In this document: positions 33,006 to 42,526 of the stretch, piece by piece | Position numbering within the stretch: the stretch's first letter is position 1 | How the letters are laid out: every line of letters starts with the position of its first letter | Origin: Thermoplasmata archaeon | Lineage (GTDB): Archaea; Thermoplasmatota; Thermoplasmata; Lutacidiplasmatales; UBA184 | Direction: 5' to 3' | Assembly: GCA_027314165.1 (NCBI GenBank) | Contig: DAHVCH010000015.1 | Coordinates: 1-58,123, forward strand | DNA length: 58,123 nt | Program-made: the position numbers and the translations under genes | Notes under the pieces: generated by a model | The model's input: the letters and a program-made list of their open reading frames with translations, nothing else | Databases searched by the model: none | Told to the model about the DNA's origin: nothing

Positions 33006-36000
33006 ATGGCGGAGCCCCTCCGAGCCATGTCGAGCGTCGTGACCCCTGCAACCCCGAAGGCCGCGCCCTCCGGCGGCACCCCTCAGGGCCAGGTGCTGGC
33101 CATGGAGCAGCGCGTGCTCGAGTTCTGGGCCCGGGAGAACGTCGCGGCACGGGCGCTGGCGCTCAACTCCGATGGCCCCGTGTTCCGGTTCACCGAAGGG
33201 CCCCCCACGGCCAACGGGAAGCCGCACGTGGGCCACCTCTTTCCCCGGGTGCTCAAGGACATGGGCCTCCGCCACCGCCGGATGAAGGGGTACCGGATCA
33301 TCTCCACGATGGCGGGCTGGGACTGCCACGGGCTCCCCGTGGAGGTCGAGGTCGAGAAATCCCACGGATGGACGAGCAAGAAGCAGATCCTGGAGTATGG
33401 CGTGGGCCCCTTCGCCGCCGAGTGCCGCAAGAGCGTCCTCGCCTACGTCGAGACCTGGCAGCAGTTCTCGCGCAGGCTCGGGTTCTGGCTCGACTACGAG
33501 GACGCCTACTTCACCATGGACCCGAAGTTCATGGAGAGCGTGTGGTGGTCGCTCAAACAGCTCCACGGGAAGGGACTCCTGGAGAAGGGCCACTACGTGG
33601 TCCCCTACTGCCCCCGGTGCGAGACCCCGGAAGCGACGCACGAGGTGGCGCAGGGCTACCGCGACACCACCGACCCGTCGGTCACGCTCCGGCTGCGGCT
33701 CGTCGGGGGGGCTCCGGACGCCCGACCCGCCTACCTTCTGGTCTGGACCACGACACCCTGGACCCTCCCCTCGAACCTCGCGGTGGCGGTGGGCCCGGAG
33801 ATGGACTATGTCACCTTCGCGGAGGAGGACGGATCGGAGTACACGCTCGCCGAGTCCGCGCTGGAGCGGTACTTCCCGCAGGAGAAGGACCGCCCGAAGG
33901 TGCTCGCCCGGTTCAAGGGCAGCGACCTCGTCGGCCGAACGTACGAGCCCCCGTTCCCGGGGATCGTCGCCTCCACGTCCGAGCGGTTCCACACCTACCC
34001 GGCGCCGTTCGTGACCGCCGAAGAAGGGACCGGCCTCGTGCACGTGGCCCCCTCCTTCGGAGTGGACGATTTCCAACTGGGCCAGGAGGTGGGTCTGGGC
34101 GTCTTCGACCCGCTCGACCCTTCCGGGAGGTTCACGGACCTCGTCCCCCAGGTGGTCGGGAAGTGGTTCAAGGACGCGGACAAGATCCTCTCCGAGGAGC
34201 TTCACGTCCGAGGGGTGCTCTGGCGCCGTTCCACGTACAAGCACACCTACCCGTTCTGCTGGCGCTGCGACCGTCCCCTGATGTACCGCGCGCTGGACAC
34301 TTGGTTCGTCCGCACGCACAAGCTGCGCGACGAGCTCCTTGCGAACAACGCGGGGGTCCTCTGGGACCCGGAGCACCTGCGCGACGGCCGGTTCGGGAAC
34401 TTCCTCGCCGAGGGGAAGGACTGGGCGCTGTCACGGAACCGCTACTGGGGGACGCCGCTGCCGATCTGGAGCTGCCCCAAGGGCCACACGGTGGTCGTCG
34501 GCGGCTTCGAGGAGCTGGCGAGCCTCCACGGCCGCCCCCTGCCCGCGAACTTCGACCCGCACCGCCCGACGGTCGATGAGCTCGAGGTCACCTGCCCGGA
34601 CCACCACGAGCGGATGACGCGCGAGCCCTACGTCATCGACACGTGGTACGACAGCGGCTCGGCCCCCTTCGCCCAGTTCCATCACCCGTTCCAGTCGGGC
34701 ACCCCCTTCGACACGGGGGCCCCCCTCGACTACGTCGCGGAGGGCATCGACCAGACCCGGGGGTGGTTCTACACGATGCTGGTCATCTCCACGGCCCTCT
34801 TCGGCCGCCCGGCCTACCGCCACGTCCTCTGCCACGGGATGGCGCTCGACGACCAGGGCAAGAAGATGTCGAAGTCGAAGGGGAACGTGGCCGACCCGAT
34901 GTTCACCATGGAGCGCATGGGCGCGGACCCCACCCGCCTCGCGATCTACCTGTCCTCCTACACCGAGTCGTTCCGGTTCGGAGAGCTCACGATCCGTCAG
35001 ACCGGGCTGCGGCCGCTCACCACGCTCCTCAACGTGCTCGAGTTCTACCGGACGAACTGGGACGTCGACCGGGTCCCCCCTTCGGAGACGCCCCCCACCA
35101 CCTCCGACCCGCTCGATCGCTGGTTGCTCTCCCGTCTTGCCGGCACCGCCGAGGCCGTCGACCTCTCCCTCGAGAGGTTCGACGCGCACTCCGCGGCGCA
35201 GGCGATCGAGTCGCTCGTCCAGGAGATCTCCACCTGGTGGCTCCGCCGTTCCCGTCCACGGTTCTGGCAGGAGGAGGTGACCCCGGAGAAGCGCAGCGCC
35301 TACGAGACGCTCTCCTACACCCTGCTCACCCTCGCGGGGCTCCTGGCCCCGCTCGCCCCCTTCTCCGCCGAGGAGCTCTTCCAGAAGGTGTCGGGGAACG
35401 ACTACCGGACGGGGGCCCCGAGCCTCCACCTCCTCCCCTATCCCCGACCTCAGGTCCCCCGGGACCTCGCGCTCGAGGGCGCGATGGCCCAGGTGCTCCA
35501 GGTCGTCGAGACGGTGCGCCGGCTGCGCAACGAGGCGGGCGTTCGGTCCCGGATGCCCCTCGAGGAGCTACGCATCGCCGGGTTGGCGGAGGGCACGCTC
35601 CGCGCCTTCGGGGACCGGCTCGCGCCGCTGCTCCAGGAGGAGCTCAACGTGAAGCGGGTGGAGCTCACCCCTCCCGAGGAGTTCCAGGGGTCGAAGTTCT
35701 CCCCCGAGGTCTGGGTGCTTTCACGGGGAGAGAAGCCGGGCGAGCCTTCGGCCGCCCTCTCCCGCAAGCCGAGCCGCGAGCTCTTCCTCGAAGGCCTGGC
35801 ACGTGAGGTCGTCCGCCGCGTGCAGATGACACGGAAGGAGCGCAAGCTTGCGATCTCGGACCAGATCCGGCTCGAGCTGTGGGCGGAGGGAGACCTGGCG
35901 GAGGCCCTGCGTGCCCACCAGGAGTGGATCGCGAAGGAGTGCCTCGCCACCGAGGTGCGCCTCTCGACGACCACCCCTCCGACCACGCCCGAGGTCCGCC

Positions 36001-36053
36001 GGTGGGACGACGTGGAAGGGGCCTCCTTCCATCTGCTCCTCGAGAAGGCGTAG
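33006..36053 (+). CDS. ileS: Isoleucyl-tRNA synthetase
   Basis: A 1015-residue class I synthetase that charges tRNA-Ile in the cytoplasm. The ATP site is PTANGKPHVGH (HIGH type, about residue 65), the editing domain includes LLVWTTTPWTLPSN, and the second ATP motif is KKMSKSKGN (about residue 620). Zinc-binding Cys pairs appear as PYCPRCETP and FCWRCDRP. Overall pattern is the archaeal/eukaryal form. ATG 33006 follows GGGAGAAGAAGGGTGGG; ATG 33027 and longer starts are alternatives. It is single, with convergent AMMECR1 downstream. Confidence 0.97.
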   Translation: MAEPLRAMSSVVTPATPKAAPSGGTPQGQVLAMEQRVLEFWARENVAARALALNSDGPVFRFTEGPPTANGKPHVGHLFPRVLKDMGLRHRRMKGYRIISTMAGWDCHGLPVEVEVEKSHGWTSKKQILEYGVGPFAAECRKSVLAYVETWQQFSRRLGFWLDYEDAYFTMDPKFMESVWWSLKQLHGKGLLEKGHYVVPYCPRCETPEATHEVAQGYRDTTDPSVTLRLRLVGGAPDARPAYLLVWTTTPWTLPSNLAVAVGPEMDYVTFAEEDGSEYTLAESALERYFPQEKDRPKVLARFKGSDLVGRTYEPPFPGIVASTSERFHTYPAPFVTAEEGTGLVHVAPSFGVDDFQLGQEVGLGVFDPLDPSGRFTDLVPQVVGKWFKDADKILSEELHVRGVLWRRSTYKHTYPFCWRCDRPLMYRALDTWFVRTHKLRDELLANNAGVLWDPEHLRDGRFGNFLAEGKDWALSRNRYWGTPLPIWSCPKGHTVVVGGFEELASLHGRPLPANFDPHRPTVDELEVTCPDHHERMTREPYVIDTWYDSGSAPFAQFHHPFQSGTPFDTGAPLDYVAEGIDQTRGWFYTMLVISTALFGRPAYRHVLCHGMALDDQGKKMSKSKGNVADPMFTMERMGADPTRLAIYLSSYTESFRFGELTIRQTGLRPLTTLLNVLEFYRTNWDVDRVPPSETPPTTSDPLDRWLLSRLAGTAEAVDLSLERFDAHSAAQAIESLVQEISTWWLRRSRPRFWQEEVTPEKRSAYETLSYTLLTLAGLLAPLAPFSAEELFQKVSGNDYRTGAPSLHLLPYPRPQVPRDLALEGAMAQVLQVVETVRRLRNEAGVRSRMPLEELRIAGLAEGTLRAFGDRLAPLLQEELNVKRVELTPPEEFQGSKFSPEVWVLSRGEKPGEPSAALSRKPSRELFLEGLAREVVRRVQMTRKERKLAISDQIRLELWAEGDLAEALRAHQEWIAKECLATEVRLSTTTPPTTPEVRRWDDVEGASFHLLLEKA

Positions 36054-36083
36054 GGCGCTCCCGCCTTGCGGGGTCGGGGGGGG

Positions 36084-36734
36084 CTACGGGCGGGAGGAGC
36101 TCGCGGGAGCGGGAGCGTCCAGCGAGTGCTGGGCGACCTTCCCGCGCGGCCGCTCCTCGGCGAAGATCTCGGAGCGGAAGCGCCAGAAGCGGGGACCCTG
36201 ACGCCGCCAGGCCGCCGGAGAGAGGCCGGCCTTGATGCACGTGTGGGAGAGGAACTGCTCGACGCCCCAACCCTCGTCCACGGCCACCTGAGGGAGGAGC
36301 ACCCCTTTCATGCCCCCCTCGGCCACCATGAGCCCGTCCCTCCCGATCTTGACCATCCCGGTGAGGTCCGTGGGGACCCGGGCCACGATAGGTTCCGGGG
36401 GGGTGAGCAGGGAGACCTCGACCCGGACCCGGGCGAGCTCCGAGCGCTCCAGGGGCGGGAAGCGGGGGTCCTCCTTCGCGGCGTAGATCGCCGCGCGGGG
36501 GATCCCCTGGCGGAGACGGTAGATCGGCTCCGTGAAGCCGATGCACCCCCGAAGGTCCGAGGTCGGGTACTGGAGCAGCGTCACGAAGAGCCCACGCTTC
36601 TCGTCGAAGATCGGGGGCAGGGTCTCCCTCTCCGCCAGCGACCCCGGGTCCCGGTCCTCGGGCCAGTCCAGACACTCCTCGAGCGCTCGACGAGCCAGCG
36701 TGACCGCGAGCGTTCCGTCCTCGAGACCGATCAC
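36084..36734 (-). CDS. AMMECR1-domain protein
   Basis: A 216-residue AMMECR1 protein: [20 protein letters not shown] with the conserved LRGCIG motif, [28 protein letters not shown], and [14 protein letters not shown]. The family is universal in archaea and has an unproven role, with suggestions of a nucleic-acid or redox function. The last 15 residues are Ala/Ser/Pro. The GTG at 36734 follows a weak CTCAAAC-type box about 27 bases upstream. It converges on ileS with 30 bases between stops. Confidence 0.95.
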   Translation of the reverse strand: MIGLEDGTLAVTLARRALEECLDWPEDRDPGSLAERETLPPIFDEKRGLFVTLLQYPTSDLRGCIGFTEPIYRLRQGIPRAAIYAAKEDPRFPPLERSELARVRVEVSLLTPPEPIVARVPTDLTGMVKIGRDGLMVAEGGMKGVLLPQVAVDEGWGVEQFLSHTCIKAGLSPAAWRRQGPRFWRFRSEIFAEERPRGKVAQHSLDAPAPASSSRP

Positions 36735-36818
36735 GTTCGGGGGAGCCCGGGGGGAGGTTTGAGGGTTCCCAGAAGTGGAACTTCCGGCCTTGGAGGCGAC
36801 CGCCGACGGTCTCGGATA

Positions 36819-37034
36819 CTACCGACGCAGCGGCAGGCGGACCCAGCGTCCCTGAGGGTCCTGCGACCAGAGCACGAGGCCCCCGGTCCAGGGGTAGGCC
36901 TCGACGTGGAGGGGGGTTCCCTCGAGCGGGACCATGCGGCGGTCGGCCTGCGGGAGGTCGGGGGCCCCGCTCCGCCTTACCGACGGAGGACGAGGGAGGG
37001 AGGGAGCCCGGTCCTTCGTCAGGTCGTTCTCCAT
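36819..37034 (-). CDS. Small hypothetical protein
   Basis: A 71-residue protein that I do not recognise. The N-terminal half is polar and Pro/Arg-rich. The C-terminal half, with [20 protein letters not shown] and [15 protein letters not shown], looks like a small beta fold. I call it real because TTAATA on the minus strand (37062-37067) sits 30 bases before the ATG, the same leaderless spacing as recognised genes. It diverges from the L40e gene. Confidence 0.6.
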   Translation of the reverse strand: MENDLTKDRAPSLPRPPSVRRSGAPDLPQADRRMVPLEGTPLHVEAYPWTGGLVLWSQDPQGRWVRLPLRR

Positions 37035-37061
37035 GGCTCTAGATGCATCCGGGGAAGTGGG

Positions 37062-37067
37062 TTAATA
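37062..37067 (-). promoter_or_regulatory. TATA box for the 71-residue protein gene
   Basis: The minus strand reads GGCTATTAACC, with the box 30 bases before the ATG at 37034. Confidence 0.6.
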
Positions 37068-37134
37068 GCCTTGGCCCTCGAGAAGCACTCGAGCTTCGCC
37101 CGGGAACGGGTCGAAGTCACCCCCCATTCAATCC

Positions 37135-37142
37135 TCAAATAC
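37135..37142 (+). promoter_or_regulatory. TATA-like box for L40e
   Basis: TCAAATAC is centred 28 bases before the ATG at 37167, giving a leaderless transcript. Confidence 0.6.
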
Positions 37143-37166
37143 CCGGGGTCAGGTGGCGCGGGTCCC

Positions 37167-37319
37167 ATGCCGTTCGCCGAAGCCACCGCCCGGCTGCTCA
37201 ACAAGAAGATCTGCATGAACTGCTCGGCCCGCAACCCGCCCCGGGCCGTCCAGTGCCGCAAGTGCGGCTACCACGGTCTGCGCGTCAAATCGAAGGAACG
37301 CGCGGGCAAGACGAAGTAG
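37167..37319 (+). CDS. rpl40e: Ribosomal protein L40e
   Basis: A 50-residue zinc-ribbon protein of the large ribosomal subunit, found in archaea and eukaryotes but not bacteria. It reads [19 protein letters not shown], then ARNPPRA, then [10 protein letters not shown] and a Lys/Arg tail; the four Cys form the zinc site. Length is normal for the family. It is monocistronic, with its own TATA-like box. Its divergent neighbour is a small hypothetical gene. Confidence 0.96.
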   Translation: MPFAEATARLLNKKICMNCSARNPPRAVQCRKCGYHGLRVKSKERAGKTK

Positions 37320-37387
37320 GGGCGGGCCGGTACCCCCGCGCTCCCCTGGTCGCCCACCGCGACCGCATGGTCCAGCTACGGCCGTCC

Positions 37388-38182
37388 TCAGGCCGGTCCC
37401 TGCGGAGATGACGAGGCCTTGGCCACCGGCAGACGCCGCGCCAGCCGGTTCTCCTGGGACATCTGGAACCGCTTGCGGACCAGGAAGGTCATGTTGTGGA
37501 GGCCGTCCCTCCAGCTGGACAGCTTCGGCCGCCCCCACCGCTCGGCGTAGTGGATCGGGACCTCCTCGAACTTGAGCCCTCGGATCATCGCCTCGAGCTT
37601 GATCTCTTCCGAGAGCGCCATCCCATCCGAGGTCAGCCGCATCGAGGCGAGCGCGGTCCGTCGGAAGACCCAGAAACCGCTCTGGGAGTCGACGAGGATC
37701 CGGGCGGGGGCCCCCTGCAGACAGGAGTGGAAGAAGACCCCGATCAGGAAGTTCAGCAGGAAGTTCCCGATCCTGTGCTCGGCGGTCATCGACTTGGGGG
37801 CGAGGTAGGTGAGGCGGTCGCCGGTGAGGAAGTCCTTCTGGTGGTGGAGGAGGTGGAGCAGGAACCAGGGGACCATCTCGGCGGGGTACGTCCCGTCCCC
37901 GTCGAGCGTCGCGACGTAGTCTCCGGTCGCTTGCTCGAACCCCGTCTTGTACGCGCGGCCGTACCCCTTCCGCTTCTCGAGGATGACCTTCGCCCCGAGC
38001 CTCGTGGCGATCTCGGCCGTGCCGTCGGTGGAGGCCCCGTCCACGACCAGGATCTCCCACTCCACGGGGGACTTGAGGAACAGGCTGCGGTTCGCCTCCT
38101 CCGCCGCCGCCCGGAAGGTGGCGAGGGTGCGACCGATGCCCTCCGCCTCGTTCAGGGTCGGGATGACCAGCGTCGCGCGCAT
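37388..38182 (-). CDS. Family 2 glycosyltransferase (dolichyl-phosphate sugar synthase-like)
   Basis: A 264-residue GT-A enzyme. It starts MRATLVIPTLNEAEGIG, with VEWEILVVDGASTDGTAE, the metal-binding DxD as TLDGDGTYP (about residue 95), and DSQSGFWVFRR near residue 167. The pattern resembles polyprenyl-phosphate mannosyl/glucosyl transferases but without a C-terminal membrane part; one hydrophobic patch at about 135-155 may dip into the membrane. It likely loads a sugar on a lipid carrier for surface glycosylation. A CTTATG box on the minus strand near 38212-38217 lies about 31 bases before the ATG. Confidence 0.92.
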   Translation of the reverse strand: MRATLVIPTLNEAEGIGRTLATFRAAAEEANRSLFLKSPVEWEILVVDGASTDGTAEIATRLGAKVILEKRKGYGRAYKTGFEQATGDYVATLDGDGTYPAEMVPWFLLHLLHHQKDFLTGDRLTYLAPKSMTAEHRIGNFLLNFLIGVFFHSCLQGAPARILVDSQSGFWVFRRTALASMRLTSDGMALSEEIKLEAMIRGLKFEEVPIHYAERWGRPKLSSWRDGLHNMTFLVRKRFQMSQENRLARRLPVAKASSSPQGPA

Positions 38183-38267
38183 GGCTGCACCCGAGGAGGC
38201 TTCCTCCTCCTCATAAGAGCGAGGTTGCCTGGGGACCTAGGGCCCCCCGGGGCGCCCTTCCCCCCCC

Positions 38268-38723
38268 ATGAGAAGCTCCGAAGTGGACGAGGAGCCCCCG
38301 GGCAATGCTCCGGCCCACTGGAGGTTCGGGACCACCGCCGACGTGGGCATCGGCGCCAGGGCCGCCTCCGCCGAGGGGCTCTTTGCGGAGCTCGGACGGG
38401 GGTTCACGGAGCTCGTGACGGACCTCACCGAGGTCCAGGCCCGCGAGACCCGTCAGGTCGCCGTCGAGGCCGACTCGGTCGAAGGGCTTGTCGTGGCCTA
38501 TCTGACCGAGCTCATCGGGCTCTTTGACGAGGAGGGGTTCCTCGCTTCCGCGTTCCGTGTCGAGCTCGAGGGCGACCCGCCCAGGAAGCTCCGCGCCGAG
38601 CTCCGTGGGGAGGGCTTCGACCCCGCCCGGCACCCGGTCCACGTCCAGGTGAAGGCCGTCACGCTCCACCGTCTCCAGGTGGACCTGGAGCTGCGGCGCG
38701 CGCGGGTCATCGTCGATATCTGA
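38268..38723 (+). CDS. Archease
   Basis: A 151-residue protein of the archease family, which activates the RtcB RNA ligase during tRNA splicing. Visible: HWRFGTTADVGIGARAAS near the N-terminus, with the conserved TADxGI motif, a central domain with VEADSVEGLVVAYLTELI, and the end HVQVKAVTLHRLQVDLELRRARVIVDI in pieces, where KAVTLH and the final VDI carry metal-binding residues. Length is normal. It diverges from the glycosyltransferase; rtcB is not in the window. Confidence 0.9.
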   Translation: MRSSEVDEEPPGNAPAHWRFGTTADVGIGARAASAEGLFAELGRGFTELVTDLTEVQARETRQVAVEADSVEGLVVAYLTELIGLFDEEGFLASAFRVELEGDPPRKLRAELRGEGFDPARHPVHVQVKAVTLHRLQVDLELRRARVIVDI

Positions 38724-38780
38724 GCGACCCGTCGCGGGGGACCCGCGGAGCGCGCGCGGTCGCGGCGGAAGCGGGAGGGT

Positions 38781-38809
38781 GAGAGAGAGCGAGAGAGGGC
38801 GAGAGAGCG
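38781..38809. repeat. Simple GA-rich repeat
   Basis: GAGAGAGAGCGAGAGAGG-type sequence between convergent archease and aminotransferase genes. Low-complexity DNA; no function seen. Confidence 0.6.
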
Positions 38810-38847
38810 CCGTCGCTCCCTCTCCTCCCCCGGCTCCTGCCCCGGGC

Positions 38848-40083
38848 TCAGGGGAGGAAGCGCTCGAAGGTCGAGACCCCGGGGCCCAGCGCGGGGACCT
38901 TCCCCAGCCGGTGCATCTCCCGCTCGACCGCGGCGATGCCCGTGAGGACCTCGCCGAAGCTCGAGAATCCCATGTGCCCGATCCGGAAGATCTGGCCCTT
39001 GGCCTGTCCCTGCCCACCCGAAACGATGAGGTTGTGCCGGTCCCGCAGCGCGGCCCGGAAGGCCGAGTCCTCGACCCCCGCGGGATATCGGATCGCGGTC
39101 ACCGTGTCGGAGGCGAACTCCTCCTCCGGGAAGAGCGAGAGCCCCATGGCCTTCACGGAGGCGCGGGTGGCCTCGGCGAGTCGCCGGGTCCGGGCCTGGC
39201 GCCGGTCGACGCCTTCCTCCTTGAGCAGGAGGAGGGCCTCCCGCAGCGCGAGGAAGAGCGGCACCGCCGGAGTGTAGGGGGTGTCGTCCTTCTCCAAGCT
39301 CTTCACGTGCTCCGCGAGGTCGTTGTAGAACGTCTGCGGCGCGAGCGCGCCCTTGGCACGGTCGGAGAGGTGGACCATGGCGAGCCCCGGGGGTGCGGCG
39401 AGCCCCTTCTGGCTCCCCACCACCACCGCGTCGACCCCTGCGGCGTCGCTCGGGGTCGGAAGTCCGGGGAGCGCGCTGATCGCGTCCACCAGGAAGAGCG
39501 CCCCCGATTTCCGGGCGAGCGCGCCCACCGTCTCGAGCGGATTGGTGAACCCGACGGAGGTCTCGTTGTACACCATGGCGACGGCCTTCGGAGAGTTCTG
39601 CTCGATGGTGGCCTTGATGAGCTCCAGGCTGACGGGCTTGCCCCACGTCCCGCGAACGGGAACGAGCTGCCCGAAGCGTTCGACGAGCTTCTCCATCCGG
39701 TCGCCGAAGTGGCCGTTGGAGACCACGACCACCTTCTCGTTCCGCTTCACCAGGCCCGAGACCATCGCCTCCAGGCCGGCCGTGCCGCTGCCGGTGAGCA
39801 CCACCTGGTGGCCCGGGCGGCCGAAGACCAGGGGCAGGAGCTCCTTGATCTCGTGGACGATCTCGTGAAAGTACTCCCCGCGGTGGTTGAGCGAAGGGGC
39901 GGCCATCGCCTGCTGGATCCGGGGGTGGAGCTTCACGGGCCCGGCGAGGAGGAACGTGCTCGTGTACGGGTCGAAGAACGAGCCCGAGAGGGTCCCGCCG
40001 GAGGAGGCGGGGTTCCCGTGGGCGGACGGGGCGGAGTTCGGCGAGGGGGGGTCGGGCCGTGCGGGGGTGGTGACCGCGGTCAT
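38848..40083 (-). CDS. Class V aminotransferase (phosphoserine/alanine-glyoxylate type)
   Basis: A 411-residue PLP enzyme. LLAGPVKLHPRIQQAMA opens the fold, GSGTAGLEAM binds the PLP phosphate, VDAISALPGLP supplies the PLP-contacting Asp, and VVGSQKGLAAPPGLA holds the catalytic Lys. FRIGHMGFSS is near the end. Its ATG overlaps the stop of the serA-like gene (ATGA), so it most likely transaminates 3-phosphohydroxypyruvate with glutamate in serine synthesis, though related archaeal enzymes also act on alanine, aspartate or serine. The first 35 residues are low-complexity. Confidence 0.92.
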   Translation of the reverse strand: MTAVTTPARPDPPSPNSAPSAHGNPASSGGTLSGSFFDPYTSTFLLAGPVKLHPRIQQAMAAPSLNHRGEYFHEIVHEIKELLPLVFGRPGHQVVLTGSGTAGLEAMVSGLVKRNEKVVVVSNGHFGDRMEKLVERFGQLVPVRGTWGKPVSLELIKATIEQNSPKAVAMVYNETSVGFTNPLETVGALARKSGALFLVDAISALPGLPTPSDAAGVDAVVVGSQKGLAAPPGLAMVHLSDRAKGALAPQTFYNDLAEHVKSLEKDDTPYTPAVPLFLALREALLLLKEEGVDRRQARTRRLAEATRASVKAMGLSLFPEEEFASDTVTAIRYPAGVEDSAFRAALRDRHNLIVSGGQGQAKGQIFRIGHMGFSSFGEVLTGIAAVEREMHRLGKVPALGPGVSTFERFLP

Positions 40084-41030
40084 GTTCTTCGTACCTCGGG
40101 ATTGACACAGTAGTCGGGGGTCTCTCCCCGGAGGACCTTCAGAACCTGCTCGACGGTGACCGCTCCCGCGCGGGCCTGCGCCTCGTGCGTCGAGGCGCCG
40201 ATGTGCGGGGTCACCACGAGCTTGGGGTGCGCGAGGAGCTTCGCGTTGCGTGGAGGCTCCTCTTCGAAGACGTCGAGCGCCGCTCCGGCCAGATGCCCCG
40301 ACTCCAGGGCGGCCAGGAGCGCGTCCTCGTCCACGAGCCCGCCGCGCGCGACGTTGAGCACGATCGCCCCCTTCGGGAGCTTGGCGAGGTTCTCCGCGCC
40401 CAGCAGCCGGCGGGTCTCCGGCGTGAGCGGGGTGTGCAGGGAGATCACCTGGCTCTTTCTCAGGAGCTCCTCCAGGGGAAGCAGCGGCACGCCGTCGGGG
40501 GAGCTCGAGAGGTAGGGGTCGTAGGCCTGGACCTTCATGCCGAAGGCCTTCAGGCGCGCGCCCGCCTCCCTGGCGATCCGCCCGTAGCCTACGAACCCGA
40601 CGGTGCGACCGGCGAGCTCGAGCCCGTTACCCGCCTTCTTCCATTCCCCCTTCTTCGCCGCGGGGACCTGGGACCCGAAATCGCGGGCGACGGCGACCAA
40701 GAGGCCCACGACCAGCTCCGCCACGCTGGCGGTGGCCGCGGCCGGGGCGTTCACGACAGGGATGCCTCGGCGGGAGGCGGCCGGCACGTCGATGTTGTCG
40801 ACGCCCACTCCGGCCCGGCCGATGACCCGGAGGTCCCGGGCCCGCGCGATGAGCGCTTCGTCGACCTTCGTACGGCTCCGGACCAGGAGCGCGTCCGCCG
40901 TGGCGATCTCGCGTTCGAGCGCTTCCTTGCCGGAGGTCGCGTCCACCACGCGGGCGTGCTCCCCCAGGAGAGCGACGGCCGTCTTGTCCAGCGGGTCCGC
41001 GACGATCGCCAGAGGCTGCGAGGGGCTCAC
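40080..41030 (-). CDS. serA: D-3-phosphoglycerate dehydrogenase, short form
   Basis: A 316-residue D-2-hydroxyacid dehydrogenase. Visible: VIGRAGVGVDNID, the NAD site VGFVGYGRIAREAGARL, ISLHTPLTPETR, NVARGGLVDEDALL with the substrate Arg, DVFEEEPP with the catalytic Glu, and HIGASTHEAQ with the catalytic His. It oxidises 3-phosphoglycerate at the entry to serine synthesis. It lacks the C-terminal ACT/ASB domains of the long archaeal SerA, so serine feedback of the usual kind is not expected. Co-translated with the aminotransferase. Confidence 0.93.
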   Translation of the reverse strand: MSPSQPLAIVADPLDKTAVALLGEHARVVDATSGKEALEREIATADALLVRSRTKVDEALIARARDLRVIGRAGVGVDNIDVPAASRRGIPVVNAPAAATASVAELVVGLLVAVARDFGSQVPAAKKGEWKKAGNGLELAGRTVGFVGYGRIAREAGARLKAFGMKVQAYDPYLSSSPDGVPLLPLEELLRKSQVISLHTPLTPETRRLLGAENLAKLPKGAIVLNVARGGLVDEDALLAALESGHLAGAALDVFEEEPPRNAKLLAHPKLVVTPHIGASTHEAQARAGAVTVEQVLKVLRGETPDYCVNPEVRRT

Positions 41031-41188
41031 GGGGGAGCATCACGATTCCGAGCGCTTGAGCTTTTGGTCCGCCTTCGACGCGGAGGAGGAGACCTCGACG
41101 AACCGCTCGGCACGGGAAGCGACCCCCGCGCTCCGCGGGGGTTCCCCAGCGCCGGCCGTTCCCGATCCCGGGGAGAGCGAAGGGGCCC

Positions 41189-41485
41189 TCAGTGGGCGGG
41201 GCCGCTGGCCGACCTGGAGGGAGCCGTAGCGGCCTCGGGTGATCGCCACTTGCGCAGCGACTCCATGATCGGGTCCGCGTGGAAGAGGAGGATCCCCCCG
41301 AGGGCGAAGGGCAGGACCCCGATGGCCCAGATGGCTTCGAACGTCGCGATCCAAGTGTAGAAGAGGGCGAGCCCGAGGAACAGCAGGAAGCCCCCGACGA
41401 CGATCTCCGAACCGGTCGGGTGTCCCCCCGTCGAGAAGCTCGCGACCGCCCGGGGGGGCGGGTGATGGCCCTCTTCGCAGCTCAT
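41189..41485 (-). CDS. Small two-helix membrane protein
   Basis: A 98-residue protein of unknown function. The N-terminal 28 residues carry Cys, His and Pro (CEEGHHPPP). Two helices follow (about 29-48 and 51-70), with VVGGFLLFLGLALFY and WAIGVLPFALGGILL, and a short basic, Ser/Ala-rich tail. On the minus strand TTATC (41514-41518) sits about 30 bases before the ATG, matching the leaderless promoters of known genes here. Confidence 0.6.
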   Translation of the reverse strand: MSCEEGHHPPPRAVASFSTGGHPTGSEIVVGGFLLFLGLALFYTWIATFEAIWAIGVLPFALGGILLFHADPIMESLRKWRSPEAATAPSRSASGPAH

Positions 41486-41568
41486 CGGCCCACTTGTCGG
41501 AGGGAAGGGGGCAGATAAGACCTAAGGCTGGAGCGACACCCCGCGGGGCGGGCGGACGGCGGTCCCGG

Positions 41569-42258
41569 TCACTTGCTGCGATCCTCTCGCGCGGGGCGGG
41601 TCCGGGAGCCCGAAAGGGCGCGGGAGCCGCGACGGGGTTCGTCGAGGGCGGAGGCGAGCTCCCGGCGCTCCTGACGATCTTGAAGCTCCTTGGGGGTGAG
41701 GAACTCGACCATCTGGCCGGGTCGGCGGCGGCTCCAGCGCTGCGAGAGGGTCCGGAACCCGGCCTGCTTCATCCGCTTCGCGATCTCGTCGAACGCGTCG
41801 CCGCTCACCTCGATCTCCATGGGGCGGAAGGCCGGCGAGCCCTGGTCCCGCCCGGGCAGCGGGATGTAGACCGCGACCTCCATCCCCTCCGGTCGGCGGT
41901 GGATGCCCCGCAACTCCCGGTCGTCGTAGGCGAGGGTGACCGGCCGGTCCTCCCACGCGATGCGGACCGGAGGCCGCTTCGCGAACCGGAGGAAGAGCCC
42001 CTCCTCCCGTACCTCCACCGACTCGGGGTGCGGGCGACGGATGAAGGCCTGGCTCAGCGGGATCGCCGCCAGGCAGTAGACGAGGATCGCGAGCACGAGC
42101 TCGAAGGCGTTGAGCGGGGGGTAGGGGGAGAGCGAGAGCACGATGTAGCTCGCGAGGAGATAGGAGGCCCCCGCGATCAGGATGGCCGCAAGGACGAGGT
42201 TCAATCGTCGGGACCCCGTCCGCAGCCGAGCCTGAGCGGCCGTGTCGTACCGCGTCAC
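41569..42258 (-). CDS. Two-helix membrane protein of unknown function
   Basis: A 229-residue protein. Helices are at about 19-43 and 50-72. They are followed by a cytoplasmic beta-rich domain (about 80-165) with EVREEGLFLRFAKRPPVRIAWED and VAVYIPLPG, a helix DAFDEIAKRMKQAGF, and a basic tail. The arrangement resembles PH-like domain membrane proteins, but I do not claim the family. Start is GTG 42258. It lies 268 bases after the MoxR/DUF58 operon end on the same strand and may be separately transcribed. Confidence 0.65.
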   Translation of the reverse strand: MTRYDTAAQARLRTGSRRLNLVLAAILIAGASYLLASYIVLSLSPYPPLNAFELVLAILVYCLAAIPLSQAFIRRPHPESVEVREEGLFLRFAKRPPVRIAWEDRPVTLAYDDRELRGIHRRPEGMEVAVYIPLPGRDQGSPAFRPMEIEVSGDAFDEIAKRMKQAGFRTLSQRWSRRRPGQMVEFLTPKELQDRQERRELASALDEPRRGSRALSGSRTRPAREDRSK

Positions 42259-42526
42259 CTGGCCTCCCCGGCGGTCATCTGTGTCCCCCGGCCGTAACGG
42301 ACCGCCTCACGGTGGGCTCTTCGGCCCTCTCCGCGTCCTGACCCGGCCGGGGCTGTCGGACACCGGGGTTGTCCTCTCTTCATCCCATGCGGACGACCCG
42401 TCCGCAGGGTGGTCAGGAGGGACCCTTCGACGGCGCCCTGGTGCCCCCTCTCGGGGGCACGGGGCCCAGGACCTCCCTCGGGGACTTGAACCCTCCCCCC
42501 GAGGCGCTGGCCCCCTCCGGGGCTCC

